NCBI GenBank assembly: GCA_030549335.1
Contig: CM060186.1
Coordinates: 21,009,189 to 21,073,188, forward strand
Origin: Pontederia crassipes
Taxonomy: Eukaryota > Streptophyta > Magnoliopsida > Commelinales > Pontederiaceae
Length of the DNA: 64,000 nt
Reading direction: 5' to 3'
Positions within the stretch are counted from its first letter, which is position 1, and every line of letters begins with the position of its first letter. Under the pieces are notes generated by a model that ran no database searches, was not told the DNA's origin, and was given only the letters and a program-made list of their open reading frames with translations. Positions 48,579 to 61,899 of this stretch are shown piece by piece. A program made the position numbers and the translations under genes.

Positions 48579-49023
48579 TGATGGGAAAATTCGAGAACAG
48601 GGAGAGAAAATTGCGAAGAGATTGCAAGAAAATAGAGGAGACACACGAATTACCCAGGTTCACCCTTGAGATTAGGGCTACGTCCTGCAAAGAGATTCCA
48701 CTATATCGTTTAAGTTTACAGTCGCCACACAGATTACATCTGAAAATAAGCTATAAATAGTCTCTCCAAACTGGGTTTAAAACCCAAATAAAATAGAGAG
48801 AAAACATAATCCGAACAACACGGGCCGACTAAACAAAAGTCCAAAACCCGTCTAGGTTTCGCGGGACCGCCGTCGGGGGGCGAGGCCCCCCGAACCCCCC
48901 TCCCCCCTTTCGTTCGCACGCCATCAACATTGTTAGTTGGGTAATACTCAAATTGTCCTAAGCTCATGTGGGCGAACTCGGTGTGAGAAACAAGGGGTCC
49001 TGAAGTATTCACCAACTCCAATA
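48579..49023 (-). repeat. 5' LTR of copia element
   Basis: This 445-bp LTR matches the copy at 44046-44484 along its length. Its outermost bases are TA instead of CA on the plus strand. Confidence 0.92.
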
Positions 49024-49028
49024 CTAAA

Positions 49029-51394
49029 TAGTGTCTAGGGACTCTATAAGCATTAGAGTAAGGTTTAATCTAGAATACAATACAGTGTCTCCTTATTGTG
49101 TCACTATATTGAAATGCTAAATTAGTTACATCATAGATTTGTGACTACAAAGAGCTATCTAGGGACTCAATATTTTTTTATTCCACTATGACCCTACAAT
49201 GACTCTAAATTTCATGATTAATTTTAAAAACAATTCAGAATTTAAGATTTTCATTAAATTAATCAATACAAATATCATATTGGCCACAAAAATTAGGATG
49301 CGAATAAAAAAAATGAAAAACTAAAGATATATATATGTATGTACTATTTAAAAATGCATATGTTTGGTTGATGTTTGTAGTAGCGTACCTTTAATAACAT
49401 TTCGTTAATAATCATAATCATACATCGGTGTTTAAATCAATGTAGTAGTATCATCAATATCATTATGATAAGTTGCAAAGAGTCTAATCATATGACTCAA
49501 TAAAGGTGACATGGAAACAATTGGTTTTCATGATCGATTATGAATAAAAGTAGCTCCCACCATGACTAGCACTTAATTTGCATAGCACTTACTCCATTCT
49601 ACGTATCCTTGTCGGATAATATATCAAAACATGATAGATAAATTGAGGTGATATGGGTTCTAAGAGTGCTTTCCACATGACTTCCCAAGATGTAGCAATT
49701 AGATCGCCATGACACTTACCTTATCCTATTTTTTAAGAACAGAATGATGGATTGAATTTTAGAGGTAACTCTTATCATACTAAGTGATATAGCATCATTA
49801 GCTCCAATCATCATTATCTATTGTAGTTGCATGATATAGACATATGTGAATGAATTCATCATAACAATTGTATTTCATATATATATCAGAAGATTAAGCA
49901 TGTCAATCATTCATTCAAATGAAACTATATTGTATCATATAACACAAATTAATAACATTTATTTGTACCACATTAAGTGTTCATCTATCATGGTCACAAT
50001 ATCAAAACCATCACATTAAAAGCATCAACTTAAGTTTCATTCAATTCCTTTAACATGCGAATCCAAAAATCTCATCATAGGACATCAAATTGTCCAAACT
50101 CATCATAAGCGATATAGTTATCATCTAAGCTTAAAATGATTGACATCAAGATTAAACTTAACATTCTTCAAACTAATATATCCATTCATGTGGAGGACAA
50201 ACCTAAACATCCTTAGGTAACAATGCAACATCTACACCTAATTGGGCCATCATACACTCAAGCATCATGAACATCTATTTTAATCTATGACCTGAAGGTG
50301 GTCAACATTAAAATGAAGTCTAAACATAGTTCATATTCTCATAAATATATCTAGGAGCAGATGAGCATATCAAAGTATTCATAGGCAAACATTTATACGT
50401 GTAGTCTATTCATAAAATCGTCATCATGGAACCCTACTTAATCCTTATCATGATGAGCATTTAATCCTATTGAATTATATCATTTTCATATGTGAAAACA
50501 AGTCCCGAACATGCTACTATTCGCAAAAGAACAAAACATTCTAGTAATATCAAGAGAACATTTCTCTGACTTGGATCCCCTCAACACACCTTTTGGTTGT
50601 TTGACCCATTTTGTTCATTCTCCTGCTAGTCTTGATTGTTTATTCTCCTTCCTACTTCATTCTCCCGATTCCCAACATCCAATATTCCTTTACCCTCTAT
50701 TGCAGCCCACACCAAGAAACAAAAACCACCTAGGAGACGAATGAGTGAGAGTGATGGAGGAAGATAGATTAGGGGACTTGGTTTAAAGAGGTCAACCATG
50801 TTAGAGTTGCATCCTTTCATCCTGAGGGTCATGAATGTCAAAGGGTGGAGGAAAATGCACATTTGAATTTTTTATTCTTTCATCCCCAAAGGTCAAGAGT
50901 GTGAAACGGATTTTCCTATTCACATGACATTGTGAAAGGTGGAGGATAATTCACGTTTGTGATTGTTCTTTTCATCCCCAAGGATCACAGCGTGTAAGGT
51001 TTCCCATGGATTGTGCCTAAAAGGGTGGTGCAAAAGGATGGAAAAAAGTTCACATTTTAACTTCCATTTCCTTTCCTAGTGGCCAAACTTCAATTATTTG
51101 AACCCTTTATATTAATTTTTTATATTCTATATTTTAGAAAAATTAAGGAGTGACATTATAATACTTACAAAGAAAATATTTGTTCTAGAAGCTTGCACAA
51201 TGTAAGGGTTTCTAACTAGTTATAAAATCCTTTTGACTTCAACCCCGTTGCGTTGGCCACATCCTCAATTACAACTACACTGAGCTAATTAGTCTTCTAC
51301 TTGTGGTGGTTGATGTGGCGGATGCTTGTGGTGCTTGCAAATGGACAAATACTTGTACATCTATTCTAGGACATCAAGAGAGTCGAAACTTTTC
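49029..51394. other. AT-rich intergenic DNA
   Basis: No gene or complete element is supported. The rightmost 100 bp are the leader of the gypsy fragment at 51395. Confidence 0.4.
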
Positions 51395-51621
51395 GCTTTG
51401 ATACCATAAATATAATACCCCAAAATTCAAGTCTTGCCTCGTGGTGGAACCTCCTCTCGCAGGCGCTATGCCATCGTTCATGTTGACCATTTTTAGTACC
51501 AATGTTGATCCAGAAAGGTGACAAATTAGAGAAAGGTTTGAAAAAAGTAAAGTATAACAATTGGGAATATGAATGTGAAAGCTAGAATAATTGACATAGA
51601 CGACTTTATAATATAAGAATG
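51395..51621 (-). mobile_element. Gypsy fragment: leader, primer site and truncated LTR
   Basis: On the minus strand, TGGTATCAAAGC (51395-51406) is a primer site with one change, and the LTR end lies at 51411. The leader and first 100 bp of LTR parallel those around 2653 (GACGTC/ACATCAAGAGAGTC on one side, CCCCAAA, the CGTGG/CATGG segment and GTTGACCAT on the other). The LTR stops near another LTR start at about 51622, so it was truncated or interrupted. Confidence 0.6.
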
Positions 51622-52500
51622 TAATGACCTAATATATGACATGTATGAATTGCAAATGGATTTGGACATTAATAGAGACCTAATAGTTGCCTTGTAACAC
51701 ACATATCACTGTATAATTATATAGTTTACTTCTGATATGGTAGAATTATTATATGAAAATCTTTCGATTATTTCAACCAATATGTTGGGAGGTCAAAGTT
51801 AGAAATTCAATTCAACAAAATTGGATAACAACTTTAGGACAATCTCGTGATCATGCATTTGGGGTTTGCATATCAAGCCACCCCATTTTATTTTAGCACA
51901 CCAAATTTTCAGCCAATTAAAAGAAAATAATTATTCTTTCTTGAATTAATTAAATCCAAAAGTAAGGATTTATTTGAGAAAATTAAAGTTTGAAAGAAAA
52001 TAAAAATATAGTTAGAGGAAGGAAAAGAAGAGAAGATAAATCCTAATAAAATTAGAAATTTTGGTTAGATTAAGATTAGGGATTCAAATTTGAAACTAGC
52101 CATAAGTTTATGTTATGAAAGACTCCTAATGAGACTTGAATTAAGAGTTTTTAGTTCGAAAATATTCAGAATATAAAATATATGATTTTACTATTTTATT
52201 CTAAAACTTAAGGTATAATAATATTAATTATTTATTTATTTAATAAAAAATTAGGAATATAAAATTTAAGAAAGAGGTTAGAGTCCTTTGAATTCCAATC
52301 TTACTTATGATTGTTTAAAGGAGTTTGAATTGAACAAGAGAATAATTAAGAGGCACCTAATCCTATAAATAGAACATGGCAACATTTGGTAGAAGGATGT
52401 ACGATAGAATATCCACTTATTCCACTGAATATCGTCAAACGGATAGTGGAATAAGGAAATGTCGCGACATCATTTGCACATATTTCAATGCATGTTTATT
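51622..52500 (+). mobile_element. Decayed gypsy LTR, second fragment
   Basis: TGTAATGACC at about 51622 equals the start of the right LTR at 29765, and CCTATAAATAGAAC near 52360 is placed like the LTR promoter of that element. The end could not be found. Confidence 0.4.
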
Positions 52501-53629
52501 CTTGTTGAGGCGATGTTTTTTTGGGTTATGATATTCGTCTAAATTCATAGAATATGAGTTATTCCGAAGGTATGAAAGTAATTTTATTGTTCATGTCTTG
52601 CCACAAGAAAACTCTCTCCGCCTACCCCTTTCCCCGCCGACTGCACTTTCTCATGCCCTAGAGGTCATAGTTTGGTGTACTTGTCATCGCCAACCTCAGC
52701 ATCTGCCATCTGCATGCAGCATCCAACGATGACCTATTTCGACATCTCCTTCCCCCATTTGGGTGTTTCATTTTTGAGTTTTTCGATAACACCTCCGACT
52801 GCTCCTTTTTTCCCCCATCAACCAATTCTAATCTTGCCCTATGCCACAACCCCACGTTAACTTCATCGTATCTTGGCGTAGGTTTTAATTTATATTTACT
52901 TTCACTTGTCCGACGATGACTGTTGCAAACTACTACTCTTCTCTTGGCGGATGTTGAGCATCATGACTGACATGTACTACCCCAACGTCCCCATCATTTG
53001 CCTTCATTTTAGTGGTTATAGAACTTTTTAGCTACTGCATTTTCCTTCCTTCCATAAGGATTGATAGGTATTTAAATTTTGCCTCATTACTTCCTCTGCT
53101 ACATACCAATTTGGATACAAGTCTTCTAATTTCCTTCTGCTCATCATTTCTTGTGCGTCCTATAAAATTTCATTCTAATTTCTATGATTTCCATTTGATG
53201 TTGCTTTCGTTTGTCTGAGTACGCCGAGCACATGTGTGAACTTTACTTAATTTTGTGACATAGCTTTAGTCCTCTAGGTAACTATATCAATATTGCATAA
53301 GAAATTATATACTATTTTCCACATTTACATACGCATAGATAATCCGACATGTAGTTGTATATATGGAAACTCTCAGTGTCCGATGTTATGGAAGCCATGA
53401 TATTATCCTACAACTATTGTATGTTGATGTATTGTTAACATCTTACAATCAATAACTCATTGGCGAGTGACAATCGACATTTGTCGTATCAATGGAGAAT
53501 ATAAATTTCTTCTTTGAAGAGAAATAAGTTATTTATCAATTTCGTCATCTTCTAATTTATTTCGTTGGACATACTACCATCGTGTGCAAAGTTGAAAGGA
53601 TTTACCACCATGACTCAAGAACTCGGTTC

Positions 53630-54680
53630 TATAAACAAAGATGGCTCAATGAGGAAAAAGACACTATCCAATTGAAAGGATGAGTTGGATGAAGTGTTCG
53701 TCGGTATCATGAAACTTGAACATCTTGACGGAGATTTTTATGGAAATGAAACTTGAACTATCATGAAACTTGAACATCTTCTCCATCGATACATGGAAAT
53801 GAATGTTAGCAAGATTTAATGAGAAGACACCGAAGGATTACGAGATGACAAACTTGAAAAGTAGGCTGAAAAATATGAGGAAGATGTTCATCATGTATCA
53901 AACTCTTCTTAGTAAAAAGTGGAAGGGGTTGGGATCGCCACAAAAAAAAACTCCTACCCCAGACGAACGTGGCATGTGGAAAGAGGCTATAGCGATAAGC
54001 ATAGTTACTAACGATAGGTTTTAATTTATGCGACTGCCTAGACTAGTTTATTCAACCTTTGATGTGTTCTTACTTCTAGGCAAACAAGGAGTCTCTAGAA
54101 ATAAGGACAATCCCTTCCCTATGTACGATGATTTGTCATTCATATTTTTCAAGAACATCGCAACGGGGAGTAGGGCCTTCACAACAACAATGTTAGAGGA
54201 CAATGACCCCAAGGAGGATGACATAGATGATGACATTGATATCATCTTGGATGCTATGAAGTTATGCCATGACGCTACGAGCAATGATCCAAGTGCGAGA
54301 TTCACAAATGAGCCCTCCTATGGCAGTCCATCATATCCCTTTGTCAAAGTTTCACCGTCACCAGCTATAGGAAAGAGGGATCGACTCAGTGGACTGATTA
54401 GTAAGGACGGAAGAGTAAGGGGAACACAAATGATGCCATCGAAATAATGAAGGAGATGGCTCAATAGGGCAAAAAGAGACTTGTGTTGTTGGACGAGCTA
54501 GTACAACGTGATAAGGAAGTGAACCCATACACGAGGACAAAATGTTGGGTCAAATTGTGTGAAAAGGTTACCAATTACGTACTTGAATTCAAGTTGGCCA
54601 TGATGGAAGCATTGGAGGATGAAAGAGGACACAACGAGGCAACCATATAGCAACTTTAGGGCGACGACTTCAAGTTTGAC
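53630..54680 (+). pseudogene. Myb/SANT-like protein of PIF/Harbinger element
   Basis: PIF/Harbinger elements carry a Myb/SANT-like DNA-binding protein that helps load the transposase. Pieces of this fold occur in order: QRWLNEEKD near 53640, the LKSRLKNMRKMF...KGLG segment (53803-54024) and the NPFPMYDDLSFIFFKNIATGSRA segment (54028-54447) followed by an acidic linker. Stops and frame changes separate the pieces, so the gene is broken. A host Myb/SANT-like pseudogene is the alternative, but the transposase just downstream favours the transposon reading. Confidence 0.7.
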
Positions 54681-55394
54681 GGTTGGATCCTCCACTCAAC
54701 ACCCATAGGACCATTTAGAGACATCGTCTATTCCACCCATGCTATTTAGCTCTACGTTCGCTCCTACTACTCAATTCTTTGCCACATTTGTATAATCTCC
54801 ATCAATCTTTTGTACCACTTCGACCACCACATTTTTTGTTTGCAGTTCTTTCACCCCACATGTATTGGGTTTTGATTTTGGCTCAAGGCCAAGTGTTGCT
54901 ACTACTATGGGATTCACATTTTGTTTATCAGCATCTGGTGGTTCTACCTCTGTAGGGGCATCGTGATCCCCTGAACTATATGATGTAGCTAGTACTTGCT
55001 TATCTATTTTCATATGACCTTTGGTAGTAGAAAAATTGTTTACTAATTTTGCACCTACTATGTATGATCCCACCGCTCAACAAGTAGCTTCCTCAGATTA
55101 AATATATGGGTTGAAACCATATATGCATTAACTTCACGTCGTATCACTTTTTGGACATTGTTAAAATATGATTTCAATGTGCAACTTCCTTGTGTATTAT
55201 GCTATTTGTGTGCCCACTTCTTTGTGTTACATTTTACAATGATATGCCTTGTATAATTATGTTTCTATGCTTTCTTCATGTTATCTTACCTACGGCTTAT
55301 ATTACGGATTGTTATTTAAAGATAGCACATCTTATGCATAGATGAATAGACATATGTTCGATACTATTCATTGAGGAGGAGAGGCTCCATGAGG

Positions 55395-56667
55395 ATATTA
55401 TCAAAATCATTATGGATAGTGGTAGCATTGAAATAGGTTTTAGGGAACCTATTAAAAAAGTTTCGTGCAAAACTCGATCCTTCTCTGATCATAAGCTAAT
55501 ATTGGACATATTAAAAGGCCACCCACAAAGGTGTTATGACCATTTTAGAATGTCTCCTACAATGTTTTTGAAGTTGGAGGAATTACTCGCGTTGAGGAGC
55601 CTTATACATAATACACAGCACGTGAGTTCATGTTAGCAATTAGGATTTTTCTTGCATTGCTTAGGAAACAAAATATTGAACAGGACCATGATAGACAAAT
55701 TTCAACATCCTCACGAAACTATCTCTCGACATTTTAATCATGTCTTACAAGCGATATGTTTCCTTTTTAAAGAGTTCATTGTGCTACCTAGTAGACATGA
55801 AGATGTGCATTCACACATTCTCAATAGTCGGCATTTCTTCCATTATTTTGTAGTAAGTCAATAGTGAAGTTGCTTTCATTTTGTTTCATTTTGATATGAC
55901 TTTACATGGCGACGTAATCACCTTTGATGTATAATGCACTTGGAGCTAGCAATGGAACCCATGTACCGGCTATGGTTAGAAAAGTTGATCAACCTCATTA
56001 TAGGAATCACAAGAGATTCATTTCTTAGAATGTGATGGCAATAATCTCCTTTGACCACTCATTCCTTTATGTTTGCACTGAGATGGGTGGACCTGCCACA
56101 AATATGGAAGTACTACGTTGATGTGTCGAAAGTGGTAGATTTCTTATTCCCGAAGGTTAGCAACTTGTCATTTTGCATATAAGGAGCTATTTGGACGCTA
56201 ATCATGATTCCATGTACAACAGGAAAATACTACCTCATAGATTATGGATATGCTAATACGGAAAAGTTTCTTGCTTTGTATCTAGGTGTCAAATATCACT
56301 TGTCCGAGTATAACAATCATCAATGGCGATATGACAGTCCAAACGAGCTTTTCAACCATAGGCATGCACAGCTTTGGAACTATGTCGAAAAAATGTTCAG
56401 TATTTTGATGTCACAGCTTATCATTCTTAGGACAGCAATGCAATATCCAATCGGAACACAAGAGCACATTGTATTGCAATGTTGTGTTTTATACAACTTC
56501 ATAAAATGGTACTAAGGGAGAGATGAATATTTTAACATGCCAAGAGTCGAAGCCAATGAACATAACAATGTTAACGAGCGTACTATCTTTTTGGGAACCG
56601 AGGAAAATAGAAGGGGTGATCTAATTCGATGTAGCGTTACTATTCAACTTTGGAATGCCCATCAATG
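55395..56667 (+). pseudogene. PIF/Harbinger transposase, catalytically dead
   Basis: The order of motifs matches HARBI1-type transposase: the N-terminal LKGHPQRCYDHFRMSPTMF segment, the helix-turn-helix-like DKFQHPHETISRHFNHVLQA, then the DDE core, and a C-terminal RCSVTIQLWNAHQ end at 56665-56667. In the core the first catalytic Asp (usually LDGTHI) is Asn in SNGTHV (55951-55953), and the second (usually SASDARVL) is Asn in PATNMEVL (56101-56103). The Glu is kept in NYVEKMF. Stops occur after RFIS and MEVLR, and near 55634 and 55861. DNA cleavage is not expected. Confidence 0.82.
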
Positions 56668-57990
56668 AGGTACTCATGAAGCTTTTTCTTTTTTGGATCC
56701 ATGCTTGCTTGTTATTTGTTCTACCGTCCATGAACCTCTACTGTCTGCAGGCAATCAATCGCAAGGAGAAAATTAATCCTAAAGACTAGTGGCAGAAATT
56801 TGTTGGAAATGGGTAGTGTTAATCCTTTTGCCTTCTCCCTTCTGCGAATTACTTCTTCATAACTATTATTAGTTGATGCTCTCTCGACTTCATCCTAGTA
56901 TGTTCGAACTACATGAATAAGAAAGTTGTTATATGTATGATGGTGGTCATTTGTAGTAAAGTTTTCCTATCATTTTGGTTATTCTTAATAAACTTATGAA
57001 GACTGACTTGTTCATTATGTATAAGGTAGATGAAATCCTAAAACATTTATGTATTGTCATCGCAAATAACTTATTCTCTTGCTGAAACCTGCATCCAAAC
57101 TTTAGATGCAAGATTGAAATGTTAAGAAATGTGAGTGTGTATACTTTTGGTTATTTTACTTTGCCTGTTTGTTGCTCCCTTCATAATGGCTAACGATAAT
57201 TTTTTGGTCTCTTCTTAGGTGGAAAGGATTGGATAACTTTTGTGATGATGTTATTTCCAAAGAAGTCCCAAGTCGTATGGTTGGGAAGGAACCATTAAAC
57301 CTGGTGACTTGTGTTGTCTCGCATATACTTGTAGGCGACGATTTGAAGAGGCATTTGGTTGATTATAAGATTTGGATTCCTCTGTGGATATGTAAACGAT
57401 GTTGAGTACGTTGCCTTTATTTCACTTTGTTGCTTGTGGACTTTCTTTCCTAGTAACATATAATGTTGTTTTAATAGAACAAATTTTGGTGGCATGTTTA
57501 AGCATTTTTAGTGAATGTAGGCAATTTGTCACATTGGCCTTGGTATCTCAGTGAACATTTTAATGAATGGTTCTTTTTTATCCACCATGTGTGCAAGCAT
57601 TTGTTTGTAATGTATTGTTTATGACATTCTTAACTATGTTCAACATTGTTCTATTCACGTATACATAATCACTGCAACATGATTGTTGTTCGTGTCGTGA
57701 TGATATGATCATTGCTAATGTTTTCGTAGACTTCACTAAACATTCCTAATATTGGATGCAAAGTTCATTGTAACTAATATTGGATACCAGATCCAAATAT
57801 TGAATTACAAACGTAAGTCGGATACACATATCAGTGTACAAAATGCTTCACAAAGTACATGTGCAAAAAGCATAAATTCAGTAATCGGATATGCCAAGTA
57901 ATCACATATAGCGATATAAATATAGATAGCCTATATATAGTTATCTATTTCTTAATTAACATATACAGGTATGTCAAGTAATTATATTGG
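56668..57990. other. Intergenic, no gene seen
   Basis: AT-rich. No inverted terminus of the Harbinger element could be recognised here or upstream of 53630. Confidence 0.4.
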
Positions 57991-58402
57991 CGTCTACTTA
58001 GCGTCGTGTTATTTTTTTCTTAATTAACATATAGAGGTATGTCAAGTAATCACATTGACATCTACATAGCATCGTCGTGGATGTGACGCCAATTAACGTC
58101 GTCGTAGAGTCTCAATAGCATCTCAATGTTTGCGACACTAGCTTCACGTCGAAGGTTGTCGACGCGAGAATAGCGCTAGCTTCTCCCACGCACTTTCACT
58201 TCATGGCACGCAATAATAGCGGCTATCTAGCATCTCAATGGCGTCTGCTTTAGTGCCTACTTTTTGAAACGTTAAGATAATGCTAATGGCGTCTTATTTG
58301 GGACTCAACTGAGATGCCATAACGATGCTAGTGGCGTCGATTTAGCGTCACCATGTTTCGAGACGTTAATTTGCGTCGCTAATCGTCAATTTTCTTGTAG
58401 TG
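57991..58402. mobile_element. CACTA terminus with GCGTC subterminal array
   Basis: The segment ends TTTTCTTGTAGTG, the complement of a CACTACAAGAAAA terminus. In the preceding 400 bp the motif GCGTC/GACGC and close variants (TAGCGTC, GGCGTC, GACGCTAA) recur in both orientations. The partner terminus was not identified to the left, so extent is unknown. Confidence 0.55.
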
Positions 58403-61400
58403 AAAAAAGCATAAATTTAGTACATGATCATCTCACTATATGAACTTAATTAACATGAAACCTAACATCATTCCTACAAGAAAATATATTAGTCTTCATA
58501 CTTCATCCGTTTAACATGTTCTTCCAATCCTTCGCACTCCCTAAGCTACTGTGATGTCATAACTATGCCATGGTGTTCCACCGGCGGATCACACCATATG
58601 AAGAATCCACAATAATTGTGTGGGTACTTTTCTGCATGAAAAATTCGATGTAAGATAGCGGAAGACCAAGCAAATAGAAAAGAGGATGCTATATGAGTAC
58701 ATCAAAATGCTGACAGCCCCAAAATGTTCTCCCTGGATTTGTGTGGGTCCACGATGTACTCAGGGTATACAGATCTTGACAGTGACAAAATCGGACGTTC
58801 ATAGGTTTCTTTCGCATGTCGAAAGAAGCCTGTCAATGTCCCTTGTTCACAAAGGAAAATATTTGTAACTAGGATCATATGTTCCTAGTGTGGCGATGAT
58901 TGGGAAAGAAGAGAAAAATATTTCTAAAAATAAATCTTCATGTAGTACAAACTCCCCGACTTGCTTAACAAACGAACTACACAAAGCAAAAGTAGTAGTG
59001 TGAAAAGAAGACTAGCAACTCACGTCAAAGGACCCAGAGTGCTCACACGCCATTGACGTCGACACCGTGAAGAGCTTCGGCCCAAGATCGAAGAACATTA
59101 GGCAGAGTCGGCTAGGTTAGACGGCTTGTTATTACTAGGTCGAAAGGGTCCAATGGTAATTTCACGAGGGTTTATGCATCCCTCATCCAAATACCATCAA
59201 CGAAAATCACATGCGGGATACCACAGAATATCTTTCGAGCTGAGGAATAATTCATGCTATTCTAGTCGATTGTATCCCTATATCAAATGGCCCCCTAGAG
59301 CCTCTCTCAACTTCAACCTTTATCTCCCATCCACAAATTATATTTTCCTCATTCCTTGTGCCATCGTGTCTCCTTCCTCGATGAGTGTGTGCTAATGCAA
59401 ATAATGCCTAGTTATTCTCTATTATTCCCAAGACATGAATATCAATGTTGGTGCGAAAGCTGAGGAAGAATTGCTAAAATGTTCACTCAAACTTCACGGG
59501 TTAAGATAGCTTCACTACAAAGGCATATATAAATTTTAGATTTACTTTTGGATAATATTTATTAGTATAATTAGTTAAGACAAAAAAAGGTTTAATTATG
59601 TCCTAATGTTCTCCTAAAGAAGTACCTTAAGTTTTCAACAAAAAACATGGTGTTCTAAGTCAAAAATTCATGGTCAAAGCTAAAGAAAAGTCATCGAAGT
59701 TTTGTTGTGCTAGAACTTGACCCATCTTGACAAAATCTAGCTAAGGTTTCGTAGCATTTTTCCAACCTAATGTTGACCGGTGTCAAATTCGATTCAAATA
59801 CATAGTCGAGCCAGCCCCGTGCAACCTAGCCTGGGTCTCAAGTTAGGAAAAGAAGAATTTGTGGGCATTTGGTATTCTACCGTAACATCCTCGCCCATGC
59901 GCTAACATACTTATCTCAAGTTCTTATAGTGGAAGAGTAAGAAGTTTATTCGATACATACTCAGTCCGAGTCACCTTGGAATTTGGCTTAAGTTTCACTA
60001 AAGATGATGATTAAGTTGTTCGGTCAAGACCCAACTTGTGTCCACTTGAACCTGGCCAATGTTTCCAACTATACCCAATTCAGGTTTTGCCTTACCTGGA
60101 TTGAGTTATGTTAACTTTTCGAAAGAAGTTTGTCCTATGATTTGGTTCATTATTAAATGGCATTTTTACCTTTGTTCTTGATCATATCGGATCTTACAAA
60201 GATACATAATTAGGTTATAAGATAGAAATTTTAACATGCAGGTTCACCTTGTGCTTTGATTGTCAAAGTGAAGAAAATTTGGGATAAAAGTACCCGACTT
60301 CGCGATTGGCATATAATCCCTACTTATTTGGGTCTAAAGTACCCTCTAATCTTGATATGATCAACCATGTTTCATAGATACATAAAAATGACATGGTAAT
60401 TAATAATAAAAATTGAAGAGCTCACGTAGGACCATACAAATACAAATAGATGTCTCTAAGCAATTGTGCCTAAAGTAAAAGATATAGTGCAATACTCCAA
60501 ATAAGAAACTTTAATTGTATAAAATGATAAAAGAAATAAATATAAAAAGTTGATTATTTGATTTCTTAATTATTTATCTTATCATGATTATTGTTAAATT
60601 TAAGTTGGTTATATTAATTAATCACATTCACTTTGTAATATCTTAAGTACTGAACATCATTGCTTATGAAATTTTATTTTTGTATGTTTGAATAGGTTTT
60701 ATTATTGTTGTTATTTATTGTAATAGTTATTTGAAAGTTAGTTACTTTTAAAAAAATAGTAGAAAAAGAAAGCCAGAAAGGTGTTCCGCTTTGGTAAATT
60801 AGATATTTATTATTTTATATGCTTAAATTGACTGGTCAAAGTTCAAAAAGAAGTAACTAGGTATAGCACCCATCTAAAAAGTGTCTATTTCTCACATAGG
60901 AGTGAATTTTTAATTTGAGATACTGCATTTATTACTTTAACAATGCATACATTGATATCCTAGTTTTCAAATTCAGAATTAATACGATTATCTCAAACAT
61001 TTATGTTATAATATTAAAATTTCCTATTGTTTATAATATTTACATGCTATTAAGTAATCAAGGATTCCAATCTTTTACCGAACTCACCCTCCCCCATTGT
61101 ATATCCTACGTCTAGAGTCCAAGCTTTACCAATCTTGCCTGTACCATTTGGCAGAACGTTTGGCATGTAATCTTATATGGCAATCGTTTGGTTGTGGAAG
61201 CAATCCATGTACATTGTCCTCGTCAGTGATAAGAAATTAACTTTTCTGGTCAATATCTTCGGGCTCTACAAGTCGAAATATAATCACAAGACAAAGAAAT
61301 TATATGATTTATCAAATAGAGGTTCAGAATTGTTGATAATAGATGGGACTTGGGAGAAGAAAATATAATCACTCTACATTCTATTCATAATTGTGAAAGC

Positions 61401-61861
61401 AATTTTCATAAGTCGTCAGAAAAACTTGGTCGATTAATACAGACTTCTATGAATTACTTAAGATCTTAAATTTATACATTTAGTTAACGCATCAGAAAAA
61501 CGGAAAGAGAAAAGGTAATAGGAAAGTAAAGTAATATATTTGAATCATCATTCAAAATTACAAGGCAAAAAGATAAAGAGTAAAAAAGGAAATTGATAAG
61601 AGAATTAATGAAGGGAGAGGAACAAATGGAAAAATAATAAAAAATAAGGCATAAAAGTGATTTATGGTAACAAAAATAACACATTATTAATAGCAATTCA
61701 AGATAAATAAAATTTAATACTAATAAATCAATATTAATTATTAACAGTTTGGGAATCATTTTCTTATTAGTAAGAATATTTTAAAATAGAATAAATATTA
61801 TTTTTATGTTAATACACTAGTAATATTTTTATACATATTATATTATTTTCTTATATACACC

Positions 61862-61899
<38 letters not shown>

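Larger units (their letters stand above)
44046..49023 (-). mobile_element. Ty1-copia element, nearly full length but inactive
   Basis: The 4978-bp element is flanked by a perfect CTAAA duplication (44041-44045 and 49024-49028). On the minus strand it reads 5' LTR (48579-49023), primer site, gag, integrase, reverse transcriptase, RNase H, purine tract, 3' LTR (44046-44484). The order integrase before reverse transcriptase defines Ty1-copia. Sequence of the RT and RNase H resembles the Tork/Tnt1 side of the superfamily. Several stop codons and a changed RT active site make it non-autonomous. Confidence 0.95.

Noticed and set aside
59513..59530. CACTACAAAGG as a possible CACTA left end
   Set aside because: No subterminal repeats follow and no matching right end is near.
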